Shown here: positions 56,993-64,000 of the stretch, piece by piece
Numbering within the stretch: position 1 is the first letter of the stretch
Layout: each line of letters begins with the position of its first letter
From: JACQFK01 sp964619955
GTDB lineage: Bacteria; Planctomycetota; MHYJ01; JACPRB01
Direction: 5' to 3'
Length of the DNA: 64,000 bases
Assembly: GCA_964619955.1 (NCBI GenBank)
Contig: CAZUJF010000024.1
Location: 1-64,000 of the forward strand
The notes under the pieces: generated by a model
What the model was told of the DNA's origin: nothing
Seen by the model: the letters and a program-made list of their open reading frames with translations, nothing else
Databases searched by the model: none
Made by a program: the position numbers and the translations under genes

Positions 56993-57720
56993 GCGCCGGG
57001 GCCGGCGCCGCCGTCCGGAGCCTGCTGCCGGCGCTGCTGGCCGCCGCGGCGGGCTGCTCGGGATTCCTCGAGCCCACGCCGGAGTTGCTGACGCAGCTGC
57101 GGCTCCCGCCGGCCCCGCCGGCGGGGGCGCTGCGGATCCGGGTCCGCATGGACGTGGACACGCCCTGGCTGGCGGGGCAGTTCGAGGGCGTGGTGCTGGC
57201 GCGGCGCGGGCCGTCGCCCAGGGTGCGGGCGCAGTTCTTCCCGGATCTCGGCCCGAAGGCGGTCGACCTGGCGGCCGCACCGGACCGCATCGCGGGGTAT
57301 TTCCCGGTCCAGCACGAGGGCGTGGACTGCGCCCTGCCCGGGGAATCCGCCGTGCATCCGATCACGCTGATCGGCGCGACGCTGCTGGAACATTTCTCGG
57401 AGCTGACCCCGGGGCGCATCGAGGGGATGAAGGCGGACGGCGGGTCCTGGCTGCTCCGGGTGCCGTCACTCGTGCCCTCTTGCGATACGGTGCTCACGTA
57501 CCTGCCCGGGACGGGCGTGACGCGACGGCAGTTTTCCTGGCACTACGGGATCGGCTGGGACCAGGTCTATCTTTCCGACCGCGAGTGCCTGGTCACGGCG
57601 CCCTCGGTGCGCGTGAAGATCTCCATCCTTGAGGAGAAGGACGCGGGCGTCCCGGCGCCCTCGCTCTTCGAGCTGACGCTTCCCGCCGACGTGTCCCTCA
57701 GCGCGGGGAGCCGCAAATGA
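56989..57720 (+). CDS. Outer-membrane lipoprotein, LolB-like
   Basis: 243 residues; lipobox AAAGC (Cys23) after a hydrophobic N terminus. Beta-rich body (RIRVRMDVDTPWLAGQFEGVVLAR) resembles the LolB/DUF4292 half-barrel that accepts lipids. It lies between the dehydratase (ATGA overlap) and the MMPL gene (ATGA overlap), with LolA next: a lipid-export set. The usual aryl-polyene lipoprotein DUF3261 shows a different pattern, so I do not name it that. Confidence 0.68.
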   Translation: MSAGAGAAVRSLLPALLAAAAGCSGFLEPTPELLTQLRLPPAPPAGALRIRVRMDVDTPWLAGQFEGVVLARRGPSPRVRAQFFPDLGPKAVDLAAAPDRIAGYFPVQHEGVDCALPGESAVHPITLIGATLLEHFSELTPGRIEGMKADGGSWLLRVPSLVPSCDTVLTYLPGTGVTRRQFSWHYGIGWDQVYLSDRECLVTAPSVRVKISILEEKDAGVPAPSLFELTLPADVSLSAGSRK

Positions 57721-60164
57721 GGGCTTGGCATGAGCAGGCGGTCCGCTTCCTGCTGGTCCATCGGAAAGCCGTTCTGCTCACGACCGCGCTGGTCTTCGCG
57801 CTCGGGATCGCGGGGTTGTTCCGACTCCGGATGGATTCGGACCTGGAGCATCTGCTGTCCAAGGACGATCCGACGCTGCAGCTGACGCGGCAGCTGCAGG
57901 GCGAACTGCGGACGAGCCGGACGCTGTTCCTCGTGCTCCGCGCGGGTTCCCCGGCGGATCTGGAGGCGGCCCTGCCGCCGCTGGTGGAGCGCCTGAGGGG
58001 ATCCGCTCAGCTGGACCGGGTGACGGCCACGCGGATGGAATTCGCGGGACCGCGCTACGAGTGGCACCGGCAGGCGCCGCTGTATGCGCTGCCGGAGGAG
58101 ACGCTGGAACGCCTGGAGGCCCGGCTGGCGGGGCCGGAGCGGCCGCGCGAGCTGGAGGCGGCCCGGCGCCGCGTGGCGGACGATCCGCTGGCCGGCAAGG
58201 AGATCGTGAAACGGGATCCGCTCGGGGTCCGCTGGATCTTCGACGAGGCGGGCGACCGGATGGCGCACCGTTTCCCGGCGCGGCTGAAAGCCGGCACGCC
58301 CTATCTGATCTTCCTGGATCCCGCCGTGGCCTTTCTTCGGATGATCGGGAAGGTGGACTCCTTCAATCTGGACTACACGAAGGATCTGCTGGTCGACATC
58401 CGGGGCCGGCTGAGGGACCTGCCCCCGGGCGTCTCGTTCGAGCTCATCGGCGGGTACGTCACGGCGGAGCACCAGGCGGGGAAGATGCGCGCGGACATGA
58501 TCTTCCAGACGATCTCGTCGGCCGTCCTGGTCGCCCTCTTCCTGCACTGGTACACGCGCAGTCTCTGGATCCCCTTCTTCCTGCTCGTGCCGCTGGCGGT
58601 GGCGACCGTGGCGGGGCTTGCGCTCGGAGGCCTGGTCCTGGGGCCGATGACGCCGCTGGTGATCAGCGTCGCGGCCATCCTGATCGGGCAGGGGATCGAT
58701 TTCCCGGTGCATTTTTTCGCACGGTTCCGGGCGGAGCGGCGCGACAAGGACCGGGACGCCGCCATCTGCGAGGCGCAGCTCTCGCTCGGCCGCCCCTTTC
58801 TCGGCGCGGCGGGCACCACCGTGGCGGCCTTCTTCGCCCTGGTGGCGAGCGAGTTTCCCGGATTCCGGCAGTTCGGCATGGTCCTCTTCATCGGCTTCAC
58901 GGCCTGCCTGATCGCCGCGCTGACGGTCTTTCCCGTGCTGCTGATGACGGTGGATCGCTGGGTGGGCGGAGGCGCCGCCGCGGCCCGCGACTTCATGCCG
59001 CGCCTGGTGCGCTGGACGCACGGGCTGCAGTCCGGCCGGGGCCGATGGATCGCGACGGCCGTGATCGTCGCGGCCGGCCTGGCGTCCTGGGGAGGACTGC
59101 TCGCGGGGAAGGTGAAGGTGGATCTGGATCTGCGGCGGAGCATGCCCCCCGGGGACCCCAGCCTGGAGGGGTTCGCCCGGCTGGAGCGGCAGCTGGGGGT
59201 CTCGCTGATCCCCATCTTCGTGCTGGTGGACGAGTCCGACACCCTCGAGGAGGTCCGCGGGAAACTCACCCGCCTGAAAGCCGCCGGGTTGATCGGGGCC
59301 TCGGACGGCCCCCAGGACTATTTCGCCTCGCCGGCCGAGCAGGCCCGTGCGGACCTGTTCCATCGGCGGACGAAGGGCTGGGTGGAGGGGACGCTGAAGG
59401 ACCTCGGGGCGCTGGGATTCCGGCCGGATCCGTTCCGGAAGGGGCTCGAGGAGTTGAAGGAGCTGCTGGAGAAGCCGGCGCCGCCCCCGGAGGCGCTGGA
59501 GCGCCCCGAATTCGGCCCCCTGAAGAATGCCGCCTATTATTCCGAAGGCGGCGTCCGGCGCAGGGTCCTGACGGTGTTTCCGAGACGCTCGCTCTGGTTT
59601 CCCGAGGATCGCCGCGACTTCGATGCGGCGGCGCGGAAGGAGCTCGGCGCCGGCGCCCGCTTCTTCAGCGCCTTCCATCTCCCGGACCACTATGCCCGGC
59701 TGCTGATGGCGGACCTGAGCCGCGTGGCGGGGCTGACGGCGGCGGGGGTGATCCTGATCATGCTGCTGGTGGTGGGGTCGCTGGCGGACGGCCTCCGGGC
59801 CCTCGTCCCGGTCTTCCTGACGACCGGGTTCGTCTTCGGGCTTTGCGCGCTGACGGGCGGCGCGGTGAACCTGATGAACGTGGTCGCCTTCCCCCTGATC
59901 GTGGGGATCGGCGTGGACGGCGGCATCCACCTGATCTGCCGCTACCGGCAGGACGGCCGCCGGGATCCCGCCGGGGCGATCCTCGAGACGGGGCCGGGCA
60001 TCTGGGGTTCGATCGCGACGACGCTGATCGGATTCGGCTCGATCGCCACGTCGGGGGTCCCCGGACTGGCGTCCATGGGCCTGCTGGTGGGGGCGGGCTC
60101 GGTGGCGTCGCTGCTCTCCACGCTGATCGTGCTGCCGACGCTGCTCCCGCGGCGGCGGGATTGA
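57717..60164 (+). CDS. RND/MMPL family exporter
   Basis: 815 residues with about 12 membrane segments in two halves, each with a large extracytoplasmic loop (about 35-240 and 455-645). Family lines: LISVAAILIGQGIDFPVHFFARFRAERRD (about 315-345), and its repeat LIVGIGVDGGIHLICRYRQDGRRDP near 725-750. The second corresponds to the Asp-containing proton path of MMPL proteins. Exporter of the pathway product, probably a lipid-linked compound. Overlaps the lipoprotein gene by ATGA. Confidence 0.9.
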   Translation: MRAWHEQAVRFLLVHRKAVLLTTALVFALGIAGLFRLRMDSDLEHLLSKDDPTLQLTRQLQGELRTSRTLFLVLRAGSPADLEAALPPLVERLRGSAQLDRVTATRMEFAGPRYEWHRQAPLYALPEETLERLEARLAGPERPRELEAARRRVADDPLAGKEIVKRDPLGVRWIFDEAGDRMAHRFPARLKAGTPYLIFLDPAVAFLRMIGKVDSFNLDYTKDLLVDIRGRLRDLPPGVSFELIGGYVTAEHQAGKMRADMIFQTISSAVLVALFLHWYTRSLWIPFFLLVPLAVATVAGLALGGLVLGPMTPLVISVAAILIGQGIDFPVHFFARFRAERRDKDRDAAICEAQLSLGRPFLGAAGTTVAAFFALVASEFPGFRQFGMVLFIGFTACLIAALTVFPVLLMTVDRWVGGGAAAARDFMPRLVRWTHGLQSGRGRWIATAVIVAAGLASWGGLLAGKVKVDLDLRRSMPPGDPSLEGFARLERQLGVSLIPIFVLVDESDTLEEVRGKLTRLKAAGLIGASDGPQDYFASPAEQARADLFHRRTKGWVEGTLKDLGALGFRPDPFRKGLEELKELLEKPAPPPEALERPEFGPLKNAAYYSEGGVRRRVLTVFPRRSLWFPEDRRDFDAAARKELGAGARFFSAFHLPDHYARLLMADLSRVAGLTAAGVILIMLLVVGSLADGLRALVPVFLTTGFVFGLCALTGGAVNLMNVVAFPLIVGIGVDGGIHLICRYRQDGRRDPAGAILETGPGIWGSIATTLIGFGSIATSGVPGLASMGLLVGAGSVASLLSTLIVLPTLLPRRRD

Positions 60165-60190
60165 CGATTCCGGCGGAGGACTTCCGTCGT

Positions 60191-60196
60191 TATACT
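60191..60196 (+). promoter_or_regulatory. -10 element (TATACT) before lolA-like gene
   Basis: TATACT with 8 nt to the ATG at 60205; leaderless-type spacing and no Shine-Dalgarno. Confidence 0.55.
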
Positions 60197-60204
60197 TCCG
60201 GCGT

Positions 60205-60867
60205 ATGTTGCTCAGCCTCCTTTGCGGAGCCGTGCTGCTCCAGGACGCCCCGCCCGGGGACGAGGACGCCCGGGCGGCGCTGAAGAAGCTCGCGGAGCAG
60301 TTCCGCGAGGCCCGGACCCTCTCGGCCAAGGTCGGCCAGGAGCGCCGCACCGAGCTGCTGGACCAGCCGATCCGCTCCTCCGGCACGATGATCTACCGCC
60401 GCGAGCCCGCCCGCCTGGTTTTCAGGATGAGCGAGCCGAAGCGGACGGAGATCCATCTCGACCGGACGTCCTACCAGGTGCACCGCCCCGACGAGAAGCG
60501 GCTGGAGCGTTTCGAATTCGAGGACGAGGCCCTGTCGGGCCGCCTGCTGATGATCTTCGAGCCCAAGCCCGAGGAGCTCGGGAAGACCTTCCTGCCGACG
60601 ACCGTCGCGAAGCGGGAGGGGGAGATCGACGTCCGCCTCGAGCCCCGGGACGAGAAGGTGCGGGGGCATCTGAAGAAACTCGTGCTGACCGTGGCGCTGC
60701 CCGGCGGGATGCTCCGCCGGATCGAATACGTGGACGGGGAGGGGGACGAGATCCGCTTCGACCTGGCCGAGGTCGCGGTGAATCCGGCCCTGGCGCCCGA
60801 ATCGTTCGAGTTGAAGGTTCCCGAAGGGACCCGCGTGCTCCGGCACAAGGCGAAGGTGCCGAAGTAA
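60205..60867 (+). CDS. LolA-like periplasmic lipoprotein/lipid carrier
   Basis: 220 residues; short signal peptide (1-14). Body matches LolA: LKKLAEQFREARTLSAKVGQERRTELLDQPIRSSGTMIYRREPARLVFRMSEP. The fold is an incomplete beta-barrel that carries lipids across the periplasm. Aryl-polyene clusters regularly encode such a protein. Promoter directly before it, ACP gene 57 nt after. Confidence 0.85.
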   Translation: MLLSLLCGAVLLQDAPPGDEDARAALKKLAEQFREARTLSAKVGQERRTELLDQPIRSSGTMIYRREPARLVFRMSEPKRTEIHLDRTSYQVHRPDEKRLERFEFEDEALSGRLLMIFEPKPEELGKTFLPTTVAKREGEIDVRLEPRDEKVRGHLKKLVLTVALPGGMLRRIEYVDGEGDEIRFDLAEVAVNPALAPESFELKVPEGTRVLRHKAKVPK

Positions 60868-60924
60868 ACGGCGAGCGGATCGTTGCACGCCCGGGTCAAA
60901 TTCGCTACTCTTGGAAGCACACCC

Positions 60925-61197
60925 ATGGAAAATCAAGATTCCGCCCTCCGCGACCAGGTCAAGACGCTGATCGTCCAGTGCGCACGCTTGAAGATCAAGC
61001 CGTCCGAGATCAAGGACGACTGGCCCCTCTTCGACCGCGAGAACGGGATGGGGCTCGATTCGATCGACGTGCTGGAGCTCGTGGTGAACATCGAGAAGAC
61101 CTTTGGCGTGCAGATCCCGGACCGGGAAACGGGGCAGAAGGTGCTGCAGTCGGTGAATACCATCGTCGCGTTCGTGAAGTCCCCGGGCCAGAAGTGA
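60925..61197 (+). CDS. Acyl carrier protein
   Basis: 90 residues. LDSIDVLELVV (44-54) with phosphopantetheine Ser46. Four-helix ACP of the aryl-polyene/fatty-acid kind, not a discrete NRPS carrier. TACTCT at 60906-60911 lies 13 nt before the start. Coupled to the acyltransferase gene by GTGA. Confidence 0.93.
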   Translation: MENQDSALRDQVKTLIVQCARLKIKPSEIKDDWPLFDRENGMGLDSIDVLELVVNIEKTFGVQIPDRETGQKVLQSVNTIVAFVKSPGQK

Positions 61198-62120
61198 GGA
61201 ACGAGGCGCTCTGGCAGCACTCCCGGCATTTCCTGAACATCCGGCCCGCGTATGCGCTCGGTCAGATGCTGCTCGAGAATTTCCCCCTGCAGGTGGGTTA
61301 TCTGGCCGCCTGGCTGGTCGCGACGATCGCCCAGGCCTTCAGCCCGAGGGAGCGGGTGGGGCTTTCCGAAAACCTGAGGCAGGCGCTGGCGCATCTGGAG
61401 CCGGGGCTCGGCGTCGAGGCGCGGGAGGCCCGGGTCCGGAAATTGAGCCGGGAGGTGTTCCTGAACCGGGGGCGCTGGTTCCTGGATCTCAATCTTCTGG
61501 CGGGGCGGCGCAGCATCCGGGACCTCTTCCGGTACACGGTGCAGGGCGACTGGGACCGCCTGCGTGAACGCGTCAAATCCGGACGCGGCGCGATCCTGGC
61601 CTCCGCGCATCTGGGGAACTGGCACGGAGGCGGGGTCCTGGTGGCCCGGCACGGGGTTCCGGTGCGTGCGGTGATGTACCGGAATCATGCGGGCGATGCG
61701 ATGGATCTCGGCGTGGCGCGGCGCGGAAACGTGAGCCAGGCCTGGATCGACGGCGATCCGTTCACGATGGTGGAACTGGTGCGCTCCCTTCGTCGAGGGG
61801 AGGTTCTGGCGATGCTGGCGGACAACCCCTGGGACAGCCGCTCGATCGAGCTTCCGTTCTTCGGACGACCGGCGCGTTTTCCGGTGGGGCCGGTGAAGCT
61901 GGCGCGGCTGGCGGGCGTTCCGATCTTTCCGGCCTTCTGCACCTGGGTGCGTCCCCGCGAGTATGAGGCGGCGATCTGCGATCCGATCGAGGTGGGGGGC
62001 GGCGACCCGGACGCGGCGGACCGGGAGGCCCTGGGCTCCCTGGTGAAGGTGATGCAGGAGTTCATCGGCCGCAACCTGCCCGTCTGGTTCAACTTCGAAT
62101 CCGCCTGGGGGCACGCATGA
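61194..62120 (+). CDS. Lysophospholipid/lauroyl-type acyltransferase
   Basis: 308 residues of the LpxL/HtrB superfamily: ILASAHLGNWHGGGVLV (134-150) is the HX4(D/E) catalytic region, but the acidic residue is His144 (H139-x4-H144) instead of Glu/Asp. RSLRRGEVLAMLADNPW (about 190-210) and FPVGPVKLARLAGVPIFPAF are the later family lines. Attaches the acyl or polyene chain to a lipid in related clusters. GTG start overlapping the ACP stop. Confidence 0.85.
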   Translation: MRNEALWQHSRHFLNIRPAYALGQMLLENFPLQVGYLAAWLVATIAQAFSPRERVGLSENLRQALAHLEPGLGVEAREARVRKLSREVFLNRGRWFLDLNLLAGRRSIRDLFRYTVQGDWDRLRERVKSGRGAILASAHLGNWHGGGVLVARHGVPVRAVMYRNHAGDAMDLGVARRGNVSQAWIDGDPFTMVELVRSLRRGEVLAMLADNPWDSRSIELPFFGRPARFPVGPVKLARLAGVPIFPAFCTWVRPREYEAAICDPIEVGGGDPDAADREALGSLVKVMQEFIGRNLPVWFNFESAWGHA

Positions 62121-63352
62121 GCGTCGGGCGGCGCCGGGTCGTGGTGACCGGCATGGCGTACGTGACGGCCCTGGGTTTCGGCCCGGAGGAGCACGAGGCG
62201 GCGCTCCGCGCGGGCCGTTCGGCGATGCGGGCGATCTCGCGTTTCGACACCGCGGGGTTCCGCACGGGGCAGGGCGCCGAGGTGGACGAGGGCCGGCTCG
62301 AGCGGGAACTCCGGCGGCTGGGGGCGGGCGCGCGCGCGCTCCGGCGGCTGGGCGTGGACACCCGGATGCTGGCCTGGGCGCTGGCCTCCTCGCTGCGCGA
62401 ATCGGGGCTTGAGCCGGCGGGTCCGCTGCCGGCGGTGCTGGGCACCACGCTGGAGGGGTTCTGGCAGGGGGAGCAATGGTACGCGCAGGTGCTGAAGCGC
62501 GGCGGCGCGAAGGCGCGCCCCCACCGCCTGCTGACCTTCATCGCGGGGAGCCAGGTGTCGGCGGTGTCGGAACTGCTGGGCGTTTCCCTGGATCCCATGG
62601 TGGTCTCCAACGCCTGCGCGACGGGGGTGAGCGCGATCGGGCGGCTCTTCCGCCGGATCCGCTCGGGGGCCTGCGAGGCGGGCGTCGCCGGCGGCTACGA
62701 CACGCTGACCCGTTTCATCCAGCTGGGCTTCGACTCGCTGGGCGCCCTGACGCCGCGCCGCTGCGCGCCTTTCGACAAGAACCGGAGCGGGTTCTTCATC
62801 GGCGACGCGGCGGCGATGCTCGTGATGGAGGATCTCGAGGCCGCGCGGCGCCGCGGGGCGCGGATCGTCGGGGAGATCCTGGGCTACGGAGAGTCGCTCG
62901 ACGCGCACCATGCGACCCATCCGGAGCCCGAGGGCCGCGGGATCGCCCGCGCGATCCGGCAGGCGCTGGCCGAGGGGGGCGTGGCGCCGGAGGGCGTCGA
63001 TTACATCAACGCGCACGGCACCGCCACGCCGGCCAACGATGCGGCGGAAGCGAAGGGCATCCTGGCGGCGCTGGGCGAGGCGGCGGGCCGCGCGGTCGCG
63101 GTGAGTTCCACGAAGGCGCTCGTGGGCCACACGCTCGGCGCGGCGGGGGCGCTCGAACAATGCTTCTGCCTGCTGGCCCTGCAGAAGGGATTCCTGCCGG
63201 TGCAGGCGCATCTGGAGACGCCCGATCCCGCGTGCCCGTTGAAGTTCGTGACCTCGCCCGAGGGGCGGCCCCGCACGGCGCTCAATAATTCCCTGGGCTT
63301 CGGCGGAGCGAACGGCTCCCTCCTGTGCAGGGGTTGGGAGGCGGGGGCATGA
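62117..63352 (+). CDS. 3-Oxoacyl-ACP synthase (KS, active)
   Basis: 411 residues, FabF-type. Catalytic triad Cys167 (NACATG), His300 (NAHGTAT) and His338 (LVGHTLGAAG) all present. ATGA overlap with the acyltransferase and with the following KS-like gene. With the next protein it forms a KS/chain-length-factor pair as in aryl-polyene and type II polyketide systems. Confidence 0.93.
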   Translation: MSVGRRRVVVTGMAYVTALGFGPEEHEAALRAGRSAMRAISRFDTAGFRTGQGAEVDEGRLERELRRLGAGARALRRLGVDTRMLAWALASSLRESGLEPAGPLPAVLGTTLEGFWQGEQWYAQVLKRGGAKARPHRLLTFIAGSQVSAVSELLGVSLDPMVVSNACATGVSAIGRLFRRIRSGACEAGVAGGYDTLTRFIQLGFDSLGALTPRRCAPFDKNRSGFFIGDAAAMLVMEDLEAARRRGARIVGEILGYGESLDAHHATHPEPEGRGIARAIRQALAEGGVAPEGVDYINAHGTATPANDAAEAKGILAALGEAAGRAVAVSSTKALVGHTLGAAGALEQCFCLLALQKGFLPVQAHLETPDPACPLKFVTSPEGRPRTALNNSLGFGGANGSLLCRGWEAGA

Positions 63353-64000
63353 ACGGACCGCGGGTGGGTCCCTTTCGGCTGCTCACGGTGGCCGGCGGGC
63401 TGCGCGAACTGCTGGACGGGACGACCGGGGCGCCGGGGGACTGGGATGAGCGCCTGCCGAAGCCGAACAGCCTCCGGCGCGCCTCCGAGGAATCGAAGAT
63501 CGCCGTGCTTGCGACCCATGAGCTGTTGAAATCCGCGGGCGCGGCGGTCACGGAGCGGACGGGGATCTACGTGGGGCAGCAGCAGGTGTCGCTGGAGTAC
63601 TGCCAGCAGTTCATCCTCCAGTCCTACAAGGACGGGCCCCGCGCGGCCAGCCCGATGCTCTTTGCGGATTCGGTGGCCAACAGCATCGCGACGCACCTGT
63701 CCCTCACGCTCGGCTTCCGCTGTTCGGCCCAGACGTTCGTCGGGACGCGGGTGGCGGGGATCCAGGCCGCCCTGGCGGCGCTGGAGGACCTCGAGTACGG
63801 CGCGATCGACCAGGCCCTGGTGGTGGTGATGGGCACCGGGACCCTGCTGACCCGGGACGGCTACCATGCGATCTATTCGCCGAGTTTGAGGGGCCGGAAC
63901 CTGCCGGAACTCCCCCTGCTTCGGGGGGCCGCGGCATTCCTGCTTCGCCGGGAGGGGGAAGGTCTCCCGCGGCTGCTGGGGGGCGGCCTGCGCTGCGACG
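63349..64000 (+). CDS. KS-like chain-length-factor protein, truncated by window edge
   Basis: At least 217 residues, running off the right edge. Weak but recognisable thiolase fold: SIATHLSLTLGFRCSAQTFVGTRVAGIQAALAALEDL aligns with the KS nucleophile region, and the active-site Cys of the partner (NACATG) corresponds to Phe or Val here (TFVGT). Loss of the Cys next to an intact KS is the hallmark of a chain-length factor. Start by ATGA overlap. Remainder not visible. Confidence 0.75.
   Translation, partial: MNGPRVGPFRLLTVAGGLRELLDGTTGAPGDWDERLPKPNSLRRASEESKIAVLATHELLKSAGAAVTERTGIYVGQQQVSLEYCQQFILQSYKDGPRAASPMLFADSVANSIATHLSLTLGFRCSAQTFVGTRVAGIQAALAALEDLEYGAIDQALVVVMGTGTLLTRDGYHAIYSPSLRGRNLPELPLLRGAAAFLLRREGEGLPRLLGGGLRCD

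Overview
The window is about 68-70% G+C, densely coded, and bacterial. Several families point to an uncultured member of Planctomycetota or a close PVC/deep-branching relative: a DUF1501 protein paired with a large secreted c-type cytochrome protein, a giant PVC-type haem-binding dehydrogenase, FG-GAP/ASPIC proteins, HEAT-repeat proteins and many lone secreted proteins of unknown role. The lineage is an inference, because no rRNA or universal marker other than carB and nadD is present.

Layout. 1-900: a possible insertion-sequence end, a terminator-like hairpin and an orphan gene. 1.1-6.6 kb: a small STN-like protein and a 1.6-thousand-residue beta-propeller/TPR/PDZ protein. 6.6-10.4 kb (minus): nadD-mlaE-mlaF-mlaD. 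10.4-17.9 kb (minus): a 1585-residue SGNH/dehydrogenase/cupredoxin/cytochrome fusion and an FG-GAP protein fused in frame to an outer-membrane barrel. 18-24.8 kb: a methyltransferase, a segment of about 1.5 kb bracketed by about 86-bp direct repeats, and the DUF1501/cytochrome pair. 25-28.5 kb: ychJ, meaB and a two-subunit B12-dependent acyl-CoA mutase. 28.5-34.1 kb: two genes with in-frame TGA codons at cysteine positions (probable selenoproteins) and a NitT/TauT-type ABC operon whose ATPase is fused to a flavin-dependent halogenase-like enzyme. 34.2-39.2 kb: a leucine-degradation operon (carboxyltransferase, hydratase, biotin carboxylase, biotin carrier, HMG-CoA lyase). 39.2-48 kb: secreted proteins, tRNA-Ala, HEAT protein, ECF sigma with anti-sigma, thioredoxin-like and terpenoid-cyclase-fold proteins. 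48-52.2 kb (minus): carB and an NDP-sugar epimerase. 52.3-64 kb: an aryl-polyene-like lipid/polyketide cluster (flavoprotein, diiron protein, PPTase, AMP ligase, dehydratase, lipoprotein, MMPL exporter, LolA, ACP, acyltransferase, ketosynthase, chain-length-factor-like protein) running off the right edge.

Four observations stand out. (1) Two genes within 5 kb each carry one in-frame TGA exactly where a conserved Cys is expected, each followed by a hairpin of suitable size and distance; since TGA is an ordinary stop elsewhere, selenocysteine is the simplest reading. (2) The transporter encoded with one of them has an ATPase/flavoprotein fusion. (3) Seven genes have a TANNNT -10 hexamer only 6-10 nt before the start codon, which predicts leaderless mRNAs. 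(4) The right-hand gene cluster looks like a divergent aryl-polyene or flexirubin-type pathway. None of these was checked by database search or computation; homologue recollections are marked as such.
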